A stretch of 42,435 nt of DNA from Bacilli bacterium (GTDB lineage Bacteria; Bacillota_I; Bacilli_A; RF39; UBA660): positions 1 to 42,435 of the forward strand of contig JAFRZY010000008.1 of NCBI GenBank assembly GCA_017442305.1, given 5' to 3'. The notes under the pieces were generated by a model. The model did not search any database, was not told the origin of the DNA, and saw only the letters and a program-made list of their open reading frames with translations. The translations under genes and the position numbers were made by a program. Positions 15,397 through 23,068 of this stretch are shown here, one piece after another; position 1 is the first letter of the stretch, and every line of letters starts with the position of its first letter.

Positions 15397-17199
15397 GTGG
15401 AAAAGATTATTAATATAGCTGTAGTAGCACACGTTGATGCGGGAAAAAGTACTTTAGTAGATGCATTATTAGAGCAAAACGGCGTTTTTAGAGAAAATGA
15501 AGCGGTTGAAGAACGTGTAATGGATAGTAATGATTTAGAAAAAGAAAGAGGTATTACTATCTATTCTAAAAACTGCGCTATTCGTTATAAAGATTATAAA
15601 ATTAATATAGTAGACACCCCTGGTCATGCTGATTTTTCATCTGAAGTAGAAAGAGTAATTAAGACAGTAGATACAGTTGTATTACTTGTGGATTCTGCAG
15701 AAGGACCAATGCCTCAAACAAGATTCGTTTTAAATAAGGCGTTAGAGCAAAATTTAAGACCTATTCTTTTTATTAATAAAATTGATAAAAGTGATGCAAG
15801 AATTGAAGAAGTAGTTGATATGACTTTTGATTTGTTTATGGACTTGAATGCTACAGATGAACAACTAGATTTCCCAATTATATATGGAACTGCTCGTGAT
15901 GGTATAGCTAAGTTGAGTTTGAATTCTGAAAGTGATTCTGTAGAGCCGCTTCTTGAAACTATAATAAATCATGTTGAACCTTTTAGTGGAGATATAAATG
16001 ATAACTTACAATTACAAGTATCAGCGCTTGATTATGATGATTATATAGGACGATTAGGAATAGGTCGTGTTAATAAAGGAAAAATTAAAAATGGTGAAAC
16101 GGTAACGTTAGTTTCCAATGATGGATCTGTATCATCTTTTAAAATTTCTAAATTATTTGTTAATGAGGGAATTAAAAGAGTAGAAAAAGAAGAAGCATAT
16201 TACGGTGATATAGTAACAATTGCGGGATGCGCCAATATTTCTATTGGTGATACTATTTGTAAAAAAGATGTTGTAGACCCTCTTCCACCAATTGAAATTG
16301 AAAAGCCAACATTGTCTATGAATTTTTTAGTAAATAATAGTCCTTTTGCGGGTCTTAGTGGTAAATTTTTAACAACTAGACATATTAAGGAAAGACTAAC
16401 AAAAGAATTAGAAACTAATGTAGGTTTATTAATAGAAGAATTACCAAACACCGACGGATTTAAAGTTAGTGGTAGAGGAGAACTACATTTATCAATTTTG
16501 CTTGAAAATATGCGTCGTGAAGGATATGAACTTTCTGTTTCTAAGCCTGAAGTATTGCTAAAAGAAATAGATGGGGTTAAATGCGAGCCTTTTGAAAAAG
16601 TTATTATTAATACTCCAACTACTTATTCTGGTACAATTATAAATGATTTACAAGAAAGAAAAGGCATATTGGAAGTAATAAACAATAGTAGTGATGATTA
16701 TGTTCACTTGGAATTTTCGGCTCCAACACGCGGGTTAATAGGTTATAGAAGTGCTTTTATTACTAACACAAAAGGTGAAGGAGTAATGGTACGTAGTTTT
16801 GATACATATAAACCCTATGTTGGTCCTATAAGTAGAAGAAAAAATGGGGTATTAGTATCAATGGAAAATGGTAAAGCCTTAGGATACTCTTTGTTTAATT
16901 TAGAAGATAGAGGAACTTTATTTATAGAACCTGCTACTGAAGTTTATACTGGTATGATTATTGGGCTTCATAACCGTGATAATGATTTAGATGTTAATCC
17001 TTGTAAAAATAAGAACTTAACAAATACTCGTTCTAGCGGTAGTGATGAAGCAATTCAACTTACAAAACCAAAAACTTTCACTTTAGAAGAAGCGTTAGAG
17101 TTTATTGAAGATGATGAATATGTTGAAATCACTCCAGATAGTATACGTTTAAGAAAGAAAATATTAGATCCTAAAGATCGTTTTAGAAATAATCGTTAA
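15397..17199 (+). CDS. typA: Translational GTPase TypA/BipA
   Basis: Ribosome-binding GTPase involved in 50S assembly and stress adaptation. G1 AHVDAGKST, switch region ERGITI, G3 DTPGHADF and G4 NKID are visible, followed by EF-G-like domains II, III and V and the TypA-specific C-terminus (GSDEAIQLTKPKTFTLEEAL). The start is set at GTG 15397 (protein VEKIINIAVVAHVDAG), with GAAAGAAG upstream and the promoter -10 at 15361-15366; a TTG frame extension from 15355 would begin inside the promoter. This gives 600 aa, close to the usual ~605-615. Single gene with its own promoter and a bidirectional terminator. Confidence 0.96.
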   Translation: MEKIINIAVVAHVDAGKSTLVDALLEQNGVFRENEAVEERVMDSNDLEKERGITIYSKNCAIRYKDYKINIVDTPGHADFSSEVERVIKTVDTVVLLVDSAEGPMPQTRFVLNKALEQNLRPILFINKIDKSDARIEEVVDMTFDLFMDLNATDEQLDFPIIYGTARDGIAKLSLNSESDSVEPLLETIINHVEPFSGDINDNLQLQVSALDYDDYIGRLGIGRVNKGKIKNGETVTLVSNDGSVSSFKISKLFVNEGIKRVEKEEAYYGDIVTIAGCANISIGDTICKKDVVDPLPPIEIEKPTLSMNFLVNNSPFAGLSGKFLTTRHIKERLTKELETNVGLLIEELPNTDGFKVSGRGELHLSILLENMRREGYELSVSKPEVLLKEIDGVKCEPFEKVIINTPTTYSGTIINDLQERKGILEVINNSSDDYVHLEFSAPTRGLIGYRSAFITNTKGEGVMVRSFDTYKPYVGPISRRKNGVLVSMENGKALGYSLFNLEDRGTLFIEPATEVYTGMIIGLHNRDNDLDVNPCKNKNLTNTRSSGSDEAIQLTKPKTFTLEEALEFIEDDEYVEITPDSIRLRKKILDPKDRFRNNR

Positions 17200-17228
17200 A
17201 AAAAATCCTAGTTATTAGGATTTTTTTT
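17200..17228. terminator. Bidirectional terminator
   Basis: ATCCTA/TAGGAT stem (17205-17210 with 17216-17221), A-run before and T-run after, between typA and the convergent surface-protein gene. Confidence 0.85.
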
Positions 17229-18369
17229 ATTTTAAATTTAATGTGTTGATTTTCCAAATTCTGTTTCCGTTTTCATCAATATAGTATCTAGCTATTGTTG
17301 TTGTATTTCCGTTTACAGTCTGTTTAGCTTCTGACATTAGGAAATATCCGACCACACCTTTATTTGTGGTGTTATAGACAAAACCGTAACTTATTTCGTA
17401 ATCAAGTTCTCCTTCTAAGTTCATTGGTTCAATAATTTTTTGTAAATAATTTTTTTGTACTTCATTAATTAATTTTTTGTTGTGTGTAGTAGCAGCTTTG
17501 TTAGTTAATTTTTCTGCTTCTGCTGGACTAATAGCACATTCTTTATCGAGTACTTTAGTTGCAATCACGTAGGCATCAGAATAATTTAAATCTCCGAATT
17601 CGCATGATTTTGGTTTTGTAGTTTCTTCTTTATTAGGTTTATTATTCGTTTCATTTTTGCTAGGCTTATTATTTTGTTGTTTCTTTTTATTAATTGTTAA
17701 TTTTGTTGTTTCTGTAGTTTTATTATTTTGCGAATCACTAGCTGTTATTTTTATTTCATATTCTCCTGGTTCTGAGATATTTGCGTAGTCAACTTTCTCT
17801 TCTTTTTCATTAGTGTTTTCTTTGTATTGGTATTTGCATTCAAGTAGACTATTATCTTCACAAGACTCTATAAAATCTTTTATTTCATATTTAGTACCTT
17901 CAGTTATTGTTAATTCTTTTAACTCTAAAATTGGTTTAGTTGTATCCACAACTTTAAGTATAGCGTATTGTTCTTTAAGTTTTATTTTTTCGCTTGTAAT
18001 TGTAATTTTATACTCGCCGATTGTTGAAGCCAAAGTCTTTTTGCAGTTATTTACGTCCTTTAGGTCTTCGCAACTTCCGATATCTTCAACAGTTGTAAAT
18101 TCGGCAGGATAGCTTAGTTTTAAATCAGTATATTTTAAATTTTTTATTTCCTTAATGTATTTTTCTAATGTAGGAATTTCTGTAAAAATTTCTATTTTAA
18201 TTTCTTTATTTAGTACAAGTTTAATTTCATCTTTTTTGTTAAAGTAATGAGTAATTAAAAAAGTACTTATTATTGCAATTACTAGCACTATTCCAATAAT
18301 AATTATAGAAGTATAATTTTTCTTAGTGTGAGCTCTATCAAAAAAGAACTTTCTTCCAAATTTTACCAT
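17227..18369 (-). CDS. Membrane-anchored surface protein with Ig-like domain(s)
   Basis: Start set at the ATG at 18369 (MVKFGRKFFF), with GGAGTG seven bases upstream; an extension to 18414 has no ribosome site. A cytoplasmic basic stretch, a transmembrane helix (~residues 22-44), then an exported region. DTTKPILEL at ~150 and the following GTKYEIKDFI...SEPGEYEIKITASDSQNN read like a DUF5011/HYR-type bacterial Ig-like domain; a similar, weaker unit precedes it. A low-complexity K/N/T/P linker (~235-265) leads to a C-terminal domain of ~115 residues of unknown type. No LPXTG motif is seen, so the N-terminal helix is the anchor. Confidence 0.8.
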   Translation of the reverse strand: MVKFGRKFFFDRAHTKKNYTSIIIIGIVLVIAIISTFLITHYFNKKDEIKLVLNKEIKIEIFTEIPTLEKYIKEIKNLKYTDLKLSYPAEFTTVEDIGSCEDLKDVNNCKKTLASTIGEYKITITSEKIKLKEQYAILKVVDTTKPILELKELTITEGTKYEIKDFIESCEDNSLLECKYQYKENTNEKEEKVDYANISEPGEYEIKITASDSQNNKTTETTKLTINKKKQQNNKPSKNETNNKPNKEETTKPKSCEFGDLNYSDAYVIATKVLDKECAISPAEAEKLTNKAATTHNKKLINEVQKNYLQKIIEPMNLEGELDYEISYGFVYNTTNKGVVGYFLMSEAKQTVNGNTTTIARYYIDENGNRIWKINTLNLK

Positions 18370-18527
18370 ATTAATACACTCCAATTCATTAAATATATAA
18401 TAACATAAAATCAAGTAAATATTAATAAATTGTTTGAATTTTACGTAATTATTACATAAAATTAGGTAAAAAAATCAAAATAGCGAATGGTTTAAGCAAC
18501 ATATTAACATTAGAAATTATATTTTTC

Positions 18528-18556
18528 TTGTAAATTTGTGTGTTTTGTGTTATTAT
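18528..18556 (+). promoter_or_regulatory. rplKA promoter
   Basis: TTGTAA (18528-18533), 17-bp spacer, TATTAT (18551-18556) with TG at 18548-18549. The remaining sequence 18370-18527 between the divergent genes shows nothing else recognisable. Confidence 0.75.
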
Positions 18557-18590
18557 TTAAAACGCAATTATATATTTTAATATAATTAGT

Positions 18591-18628
18591 TAAGTGGGAG
18601 GGAACGCGGATTTGCCCTGTACCACTTA
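18591..18628 (+). ncRNA. L1/L11-type ribosomal leader in the rplK 5' UTR
   Basis: TAAGTGG (18591-18597) pairs with CCACTTA (18622-18628); an inner GGG/CCC helix is offset by an asymmetric internal loop (GA against TGTA). The GTGGGAGGG...CCACTT arrangement just before rplK is the usual Firmicutes leader thought to bind L1 (mimicking its rRNA site) for autoregulation. The family assignment is from memory. Confidence 0.7.
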
Positions 18629-18657
18629 CGCGAAAAAATTTTATAGGAGGTGTTTTC

Positions 18658-19245
18658 GTGGCAAAAGAGATCGTAAAAAGAATTAAATTACAAATCGAAG
18701 CTGGAAAAGCTACACCAGCACCACCAGTTGGTACTGTTTTAGGGCCTGCAGGAGTTAACCTACAAGAATTCTGTACAAAATTTAATGATGCAACTAGAGA
18801 TAAAATGGGAGATGTAGTTCCTTGTGAAATTTCTGTTTATGACGATAGAAGTTTTGACTTTGTTCTAAAAACTCCACCAGCAGCATTCTTAATTAAGAAA
18901 ACTGCAAAGGTTCAAAAAGGTAGTGCTAAAGGAGCTAATCAAGTAGTAGCAACAATCAGCAAAGAAGATTTAAAAGCTATAGCTGAAACTAAATTACCTG
19001 ATTTAAATGCTTATGATGTAGATGCTGCAATGAAAATAATTGAAGGAACTGCACGTAACATGGGTGTTGCTGTTAAAGGGTTAAACGATACTGAATTAGC
19101 TGAACAATCTAAAGAAGCTTTAGAAGCAGAAAAAGAAATGGCTAAACGTGACCAACAACTTGCTGAAATGGAAGAAGCTGCTAAAGAAGCTCAAAATGTA
19201 GAAGTTCCAGTAATTGGTGAAGAAGAAACTGAAACAGAAGAATAA
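18658..19245 (+). CDS. rplK: 50S ribosomal protein L11, with C-terminal extension
   Basis: Forms the GTPase-associated stalk base with 23S rRNA and L10. GTG start after AGGAGGTG. The normal L11 body ends near residue 141 ([12 protein letters not shown]). Residues 142-195 are an extra 54-residue, highly charged, predicted coiled-coil/acidic tail ending EEETETEE. The N-terminal domain reads [15 protein letters not shown]: threonine replaces the usual Pro26 and proline the usual Gln30. P26 is one of the two prolines contacted by thiopeptides. First gene of rplK-rplA, under a leader hairpin. Confidence 0.97.
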   Translation: MAKEIVKRIKLQIEAGKATPAPPVGTVLGPAGVNLQEFCTKFNDATRDKMGDVVPCEISVYDDRSFDFVLKTPPAAFLIKKTAKVQKGSAKGANQVVATISKEDLKAIAETKLPDLNAYDVDAAMKIIEGTARNMGVAVKGLNDTELAEQSKEALEAEKEMAKRDQQLAEMEEAAKEAQNVEVPVIGEEETETEE

Positions 19246-19303
19246 TAATTAAATTTTAAAAATAAAATTAAATCCGCTAATAAACCACAGTTAGGAGGTA
19301 AGT

Positions 19304-20002
19304 ATGAAAAAGTATAGTAAGAAATATGTGGAAGCTTCAAGTAAACTAGATAAAAATGCTTTATATAGTTTAACTGATGCAGTTAAGTTAGTAAAAGAAA
19401 CAGCAACTACAAAATTTGATAGTACTGTTGAAGTTGCTATAAAACTTAATATTGATTCTAAAAAATCTGATCAACAATTAAGAGGATCACTAGTATTACC
19501 AAACGGAACTGGTAAAACTAAAAAGATTTTAGTAATTGCTAAGGGTGCACAAGCAACTGAAGCAAAAAATGCTGGTGCTGATTATGTTGGAGATGTTGAT
19601 ATGATCGATAAAATCACTAATGAAAATTGGTTTGATTTTGATGTAATCGTTGCAACTCCAGAAATGATGCCACAATTAGGAAAAATTGGTAAAGTTTTAG
19701 GACCTAAAGGATTAATGCCAAACCCTAAGACTGGAACTGTAACACCTAATGTTGCTAAAGCTATCGAAGATATTAACGGAGGTATGGTTAGTTACAAAAA
19801 CGATACTTATGGTAATATTCATACTATTATTGGTAAGGTTTCATTTGATGCTAAGGCATTAGAAGAAAACTTAAGCCATGTAGTTAAAACAATTGCTAAA
19901 GCAAAACCAGCTAGTGTTAAAGGAACTTTCATTCAAAATATTTCAATTTCTAGTACTATGGGTCCTGGAATTAAATTAGATAAAAATTCTTTTGACATTT
20001 AA
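19304..20002 (+). CDS. rplA: 50S ribosomal protein L1
   Basis: Binds helices 76-78 of 23S rRNA (L1 stalk) and usually represses its own operon through the leader. 232 aa, normal length. GPKGLMPNPKTGTV is the hallmark. TTAGGAGG precedes ATG. Its last codons (TTTGACATTTAA) contain the -35 box TTGACA of the next promoter. Confidence 0.98.
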   Translation: MKKYSKKYVEASSKLDKNALYSLTDAVKLVKETATTKFDSTVEVAIKLNIDSKKSDQQLRGSLVLPNGTGKTKKILVIAKGAQATEAKNAGADYVGDVDMIDKITNENWFDFDVIVATPEMMPQLGKIGKVLGPKGLMPNPKTGTVTPNVAKAIEDINGGMVSYKNDTYGNIHTIIGKVSFDAKALEENLSHVVKTIAKAKPASVKGTFIQNISISSTMGPGIKLDKNSFDI

Positions 20003-20020
20003 TTAAACATTTAATATAAT
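19992..20020 (+). promoter_or_regulatory. rplJL promoter, -35 inside rplA
   Basis: Consensus TTGACA (19992-19997), 17-bp spacer, consensus TATAAT (20015-20020). The -35 overlaps the last sense codons of rplA. Transcription would start at about 20027, at the 5' edge of the L10 leader. Confidence 0.88.
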
Positions 20021-20026
20021 ATGTGT

Positions 20027-20110
20027 TAGAAAAAGCGACTCACCGAAGACAGTAGGGACCAAAGGTTTAATAATCCTACCGAGGGAATCTTAAAAATACT
20101 TTGTTTTTTA
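20027..20110 (+). ncRNA. Ribosomal protein L10 leader
   Basis: ACCGAAGACAGTAGGGACC ... CCTACCGAGG is the conserved L10-leader signature; GTAGG (20052-20056) pairs with CCTAC (20075-20079). L10(L12)4 binding here represses rplJL. An attenuator follows. Confidence 0.92.
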
Positions 20111-20140
20111 GGCTTCCTCATATATGCGGGAAGCTTTTCT
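20111..20140 (+). terminator. Attenuator hairpin downstream of the L10 leader
   Basis: GCTTCC (20112-20117) pairs with GGAAGC (20129-20134), then TTTTCT, 20 bp before the rplJ start. Leader plus terminator indicates transcription attenuation by excess L10. Confidence 0.8.
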
Positions 20141-20160
20141 AATATATAAAGGAGGATAAA

Positions 20161-20655
20161 ATGGCAAGCGAAAAAATTCTTAATGCAAAAAGAGAAGTTG
20201 TTAGTGAAATTACTGATAAGATTAAAAATAGCGAATCTGTAATTTTATTTCAATATCAAGGGTTAACAGTTTCTGATTTAAGTGAATTAAGAAATAATCT
20301 AAGAGATGCTGAAGCTGAAGTTAAAGTATATAAAAACACTTTATTAAAAAGAGCTTTAGATGATTTAAATTTAAGTCTTGATGGTTTCTTAGAAGGACCA
20401 AATGCAGTATTATTTGGTAAGAATTTACTTGAACCTATTAAGGTTATTGCTGAGTTTGCTAAAACTCATGACAAACTTGATATTAGAGTTGGTATCATAA
20501 GCGGCGAAAAAGCTGACTTAGATGTAATTAAAGAATATGCTTCTATTCCATCTAGAGAAGGTCTTCTTACAATGTTGGCTGGTGGAATGATGCAATATGT
20601 TAGAGATTTATCTATCGGATTAAATCTATATGCTGAACAATTAGAAAATAAATAA
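20161..20655 (+). CDS. rplJ: 50S ribosomal protein L10
   Basis: Stalk scaffold that anchors L7/L12 dimers and binds 23S rRNA with L11. 164 aa, typical. N-terminal ILNAKREVVSEI and FQYQGLTVSDLSELR fit the family; the C-terminal helix (MQYVRDLSIGLNLYAEQLE) carries the L12-binding segment. AAGGAGG precedes ATG. First gene of rplJ-rplL under the L10 leader. Confidence 0.98.
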   Translation: MASEKILNAKREVVSEITDKIKNSESVILFQYQGLTVSDLSELRNNLRDAEAEVKVYKNTLLKRALDDLNLSLDGFLEGPNAVLFGKNLLEPIKVIAEFAKTHDKLDIRVGIISGEKADLDVIKEYASIPSREGLLTMLAGGMMQYVRDLSIGLNLYAEQLENK

Positions 20656-20676
20656 TTTGGAAAGGAAAGATATAAA

Positions 20677-21042
20677 ATGGCAAAATTAACAAGAGAAGAT
20701 TTTATTAGTGCGTTAAAAGAAATGACTATTCTTGAAGTTAAAGAATTAGTTGATGCAATGAAAGAAGAATTTGGAGTAGATCCAAGTGCTGTAGCAGTAG
20801 CTGCTGCTCCAGCTCAAGCTGAAGAAGCTGGTTCAACTACTAAAACTGTAGTATTAAAATCAGCTGGTGGAAATAAAATTGCTGTTATCAAAATCATTAA
20901 AGAAATTACTGGTTTAGGATTAGTTGAAGCTAAAGCTTTAGCTGATAACGGCGGAAACATTAAAGAAAACGTTGCTAATGAAGAAGCTGAACAAATTAAA
21001 GCTCAATTAACTGAAGCTGGTGCTGAAGTAGAATTAGCTTAA
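20677..21042 (+). CDS. rplL: 50S ribosomal protein L7/L12
   Basis: Multicopy stalk protein that recruits translational GTPases. 121 aa: N-terminal dimerisation domain, an Ala/Glu-rich hinge (VAVAAAPAQAEEAG), and a C-terminal domain with AVIKIIKEITGLGLVEAKAL. GGAAAGG precedes ATG. A terminator follows directly; rpoB, the usual next gene, is absent. Confidence 0.98.
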   Translation: MAKLTREDFISALKEMTILEVKELVDAMKEEFGVDPSAVAVAAAPAQAEEAGSTTKTVVLKSAGGNKIAVIKIIKEITGLGLVEAKALADNGGNIKENVANEEAEQIKAQLTEAGAEVELA

Positions 21043-21050
21043 TTAGCTTA

Positions 21051-21081
21051 AAAAGAATCTATTAATATAGGTTCTTTTTTT
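21051..21081 (+). terminator. Intrinsic terminator after rplL
   Basis: AAAAGAATCTA (21051-21061) pairs with TAGGTTCTTTT (21068-21078), one G-U, then T. Confidence 0.88.
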
Positions 21082-21090
21082 ATTTAATAA

Positions 21091-21119
21091 TTGCAATTTA
21101 AAAAAAATCTCGATATACT
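21091..21119 (+). promoter_or_regulatory. Promoter of the small membrane gene
   Basis: TTGCAA (21091-21096), 17-bp spacer, TATACT (21114-21119). Confidence 0.75.
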
Positions 21120-21142
21120 ATAAATAAGATAAAGAGGTAAGT

Positions 21143-21397
21143 ATGAAAAATAAAGTGATAGAGACGATAAAGACTATAATTTTAGTTATTGCTATTCTGT
21201 GGGCTGCAGTTGTTTTAACAGATTATTTAAGATTTAGAATTAATAAAGATGCATTATTTTGTATAAAAGAAGAGACTAAAACTTATAATGACGGCACTGT
21301 TCATAGTTGTACTGGATTGGGTTATAAGGTTTATAATTACCAAAGAAGAAGTATAACAGCAGTTGAATTTGGTCCTTTCTTCCTTAAAGAAAAATAA
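21143..21397 (+). CDS. Small single-pass membrane protein (84 aa)
   Basis: AAAGAGG precedes ATG. One N-terminal transmembrane helix (~residues 10-27), then a short polar domain with two cysteines in FCIKEETKTYNDGTVHSCTG followed by LGYKVYNY. The CxxE...DGT...CTGLGY pattern looks conserved and I think it occurs in other gut Firmicutes, but no function is known. It has its own promoter and stands between ribosomal operons. Confidence 0.8.
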   Translation: MKNKVIETIKTIILVIAILWAAVVLTDYLRFRINKDALFCIKEETKTYNDGTVHSCTGLGYKVYNYQRRSITAVEFGPFFLKEK

Positions 21398-21415
21398 GGA
21401 TAATCATTCTTGGGA

Positions 21416-21444
21416 TTGCGGAAATAGTGTACTTGTTATATAAT
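21416..21444 (+). promoter_or_regulatory. Promoter of the pilin-like gene pair
   Basis: TTGCGG (21416-21421), 17-bp spacer, TATAAT (21439-21444). Confidence 0.72.
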
Positions 21445-21465
21445 AATTACCACTGGAGGCAAAAA

Positions 21466-21645
21466 ATGAAGCTTAATAATAGAGGCTGGGGAATAAGAGA
21501 AATGCTTGTTTTATGTGCGATATTGTTATTTTTCTTTTGCTTAGCAATATACTTTATTTATATTTTATATAGTTCGTTTACTGAAGATGTTTTAATCAAA
21601 AACGAAAATATATATTATATGGAGAATGAGAGAATAATAGGGTGA
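21466..21645 (+). CDS. Tiny prepilin-like membrane protein (59 aa)
   Basis: Start at ATG 21466, seven bases after GGAGG; upstream codons fall inside the promoter. NNRG-WGIRE-MLVLCAILLFFF matches a type IV prepilin processing site: G at -1, aromatic +1, glutamate +5, then a ~25-residue hydrophobic helix. The remainder is only ~25 residues, so it may be a minor or truncated pseudopilin. It ends in TGA immediately followed by TAA, one of only two TGA stops here. Four bases separate it from the next gene, so the two are translated together. Confidence 0.7.
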   Translation: MKLNNRGWGIREMLVLCAILLFFFCLAIYFIYILYSSFTEDVLIKNENIYYMENERIIG

Positions 21646-21649
21646 TAAT

Positions 21650-21997
21650 ATGAATAAAATGCGAGTGATTTATATAATTTGGGCCGGACTAGTTTTAGCA
21701 TTGATTATAGCTTTAACCATTTTAGGCTTTGGATATCAAAAAAGTTTAAAACCGTATAAAGATTTGGAAGTTAAGTTAACTGAGGCTGCCAAAAAATATG
21801 TGGAATTAAAGTTTATTTATCCTGAAACTGGTGAAGTTTTAACGATTAAATCAGAGGATTTGGTAAATGAAAATGTTTTAAGAGATTTAAGCTATAACGG
21901 GGATTCGTGCACTGGCTATGTTAAATTAACATATAATGGGGTATATAATTATAATTCATATGTTAAATGTAATAATTATGAGACAAAAGGCTATTAA
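21650..21997 (+). CDS. Membrane protein, possible pilin-like partner (115 aa)
   Basis: N-terminal transmembrane helix (~7-27), an amphipathic helix (YKDLEVKLTEAAKKYVELKF) and a small C-terminal domain with paired cysteines (SCTGYVK ... VKCNNY). This layout resembles minor pseudopilins, but the G-F-x3-E processing motif is absent. Translationally linked to the preceding prepilin-like gene. The function is inferred. Confidence 0.7.
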   Translation: MNKMRVIYIIWAGLVLALIIALTILGFGYQKSLKPYKDLEVKLTEAAKKYVELKFIYPETGEVLTIKSEDLVNENVLRDLSYNGDSCTGYVKLTYNGVYNYNSYVKCNNYETKGY

Positions 21998-22011
21998 GCC
22001 TTTATTTTTTT
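21985..22011 (+). terminator. Intrinsic terminator
   Basis: AAAGGCT/AGCCTTT stem (21986-21992 with 21997-22003), loop ATTA, then T-run. The stop codon is in the loop. Confidence 0.85.
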
Positions 22012-22024
22012 GTATAAAAAATGC

Positions 22025-22054
22025 TTGACAATCATATTATATAAGTGTTATATT
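22025..22054 (+). promoter_or_regulatory. str operon promoter (rpsL-rpsG-fusA-tuf)
   Basis: Consensus TTGACA (22025-22030), 18-bp spacer, TATATT (22049-22054) with TG at 22046-22047. These are the same boxes as at the rRNA promoters, apart from spacer length. Confidence 0.88.
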
Positions 22055-22072
22055 ATTTGTGCATTTTAAATC

Positions 22073-22140
22073 GGGTTCTGCTTAGGTAGAACCTAGTTTA
22101 ATGGACATTTTGATACACCAGGAAGTGTGTATATGGAAGG
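22073..22140 (+). ncRNA. Structured 5' leader of the str operon
   Basis: Two hairpins: GGGTTCT/AGAACCT (22073-22079 with 22088-22094) and ATACAC/GTGTAT near 22113-22133, the second ending just before the rpsL ribosome site. Neither has a T-run. A ribosomal-protein-binding leader is plausible; no known family is recognised. Confidence 0.45.
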
Positions 22141-22148
22141 AGGATATT

Positions 22149-22565
22149 ATGCCAACAATAAATCAACTTGTAACTAAAAAGAGAAAGAAAAAAGTTAAAA
22201 AGAGTAAAAGTCCAGTATTAAATGTGGGTTATAATACATTAGAAAGAGAACAAACTAAGACATCTAGTCCACAAAAAAGAGGAGTATGTACAAGAGTTGG
22301 AACAAGAACACCAAAGAAACCAAACTCAGCATTACGTAAATTTGCCAGAGTAAGACTTTCAAATGGTAAAGAAATCGACGCTTATATTCCAGGAGAAGGA
22401 CATAACTTACAAGAACACAGTGTTGTTTTAGTTCGTGGTGGTCGTGTTAAAGACTTAATCGGTGTTAGATATCATGTAATTCGTGGTACTTTAGACACTC
22501 AAGGCGTTAATAACAGACAACAAAGTAGAAGTAAATATGGTACTAAGAGACCAAAAACTAAATAA
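22149..22565 (+). CDS. rpsL: 30S ribosomal protein S12
   Basis: Decoding-centre protein. Start at ATG 22149 ([15 protein letters not shown]), six bases after AAGGAGG; an ATG at 22101 would translate the leader hairpin. 138 aa. [17 protein letters not shown] is normal, but the other streptomycin loop reads KDLIGVRYH instead of KDLPGVRYH: isoleucine at the position of E. coli Pro90. First gene of rpsL-rpsG-fusA-tuf. Confidence 0.98.
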   Translation: MPTINQLVTKKRKKKVKKSKSPVLNVGYNTLEREQTKTSSPQKRGVCTRVGTRTPKKPNSALRKFARVRLSNGKEIDAYIPGEGHNLQEHSVVLVRGGRVKDLIGVRYHVIRGTLDTQGVNNRQQSRSKYGTKRPKTK

Positions 22566-22591
22566 TTAAAAATAAGTAAAGGAGGATAAAA

Positions 22592-23059
22592 ATGCGTAAA
22601 AGAAGAGCAATAAAAAGAGATGTGCTACCAGATCCTATTTATAATTCAAAAGTTGTTACTAAATTAGTAAATCAAATTATGCAAGATGGTAAAAGAGGTA
22701 CAGCACAAAAAATATTATATGATGCATTTAAAATGGTTGAAGCTGAAACAGGGAAACCTGCTATGGATGTTTTCAATGAAGCATTAGAAAATATTAAACC
22801 AGCATTAGAAGTTAAATCTCGTCGTGTTGGTGGTTCAAACTATCAAGTGCCAATGGAAGTTGACGATGAAAGAGCTCAAGCTTTAGCACTAAGATGGTTA
22901 ATAAATTATGCAAAATTAAGAAATGGAAAGGGAATGGCCATTAATTTAGCAAATGAAATAAAAGATGCTGCTAACGGTATCGGAGGCGCTGTTAAGAAAC
23001 GTGAAGATACTCATAGAATGGCAGAAGCAAATAAAGCATTTGCTCACTTTAAATGGTAG
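22592..23059 (+). CDS. rpsG: 30S ribosomal protein S7
   Basis: Nucleates assembly of the 30S head and in many bacteria represses the str operon. 155 aa, typical: [18 protein letters not shown] start, [19 protein letters not shown] centre. AAAGGAGG precedes ATG; 26 bp after rpsL and 9 bp before fusA. Confidence 0.98.
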   Translation: MRKRRAIKRDVLPDPIYNSKVVTKLVNQIMQDGKRGTAQKILYDAFKMVEAETGKPAMDVFNEALENIKPALEVKSRRVGGSNYQVPMEVDDERAQALALRWLINYAKLRNGKGMAINLANEIKDAANGIGGAVKKREDTHRMAEANKAFAHFKW

Positions 23060-23068
23060 GTAATAGAT

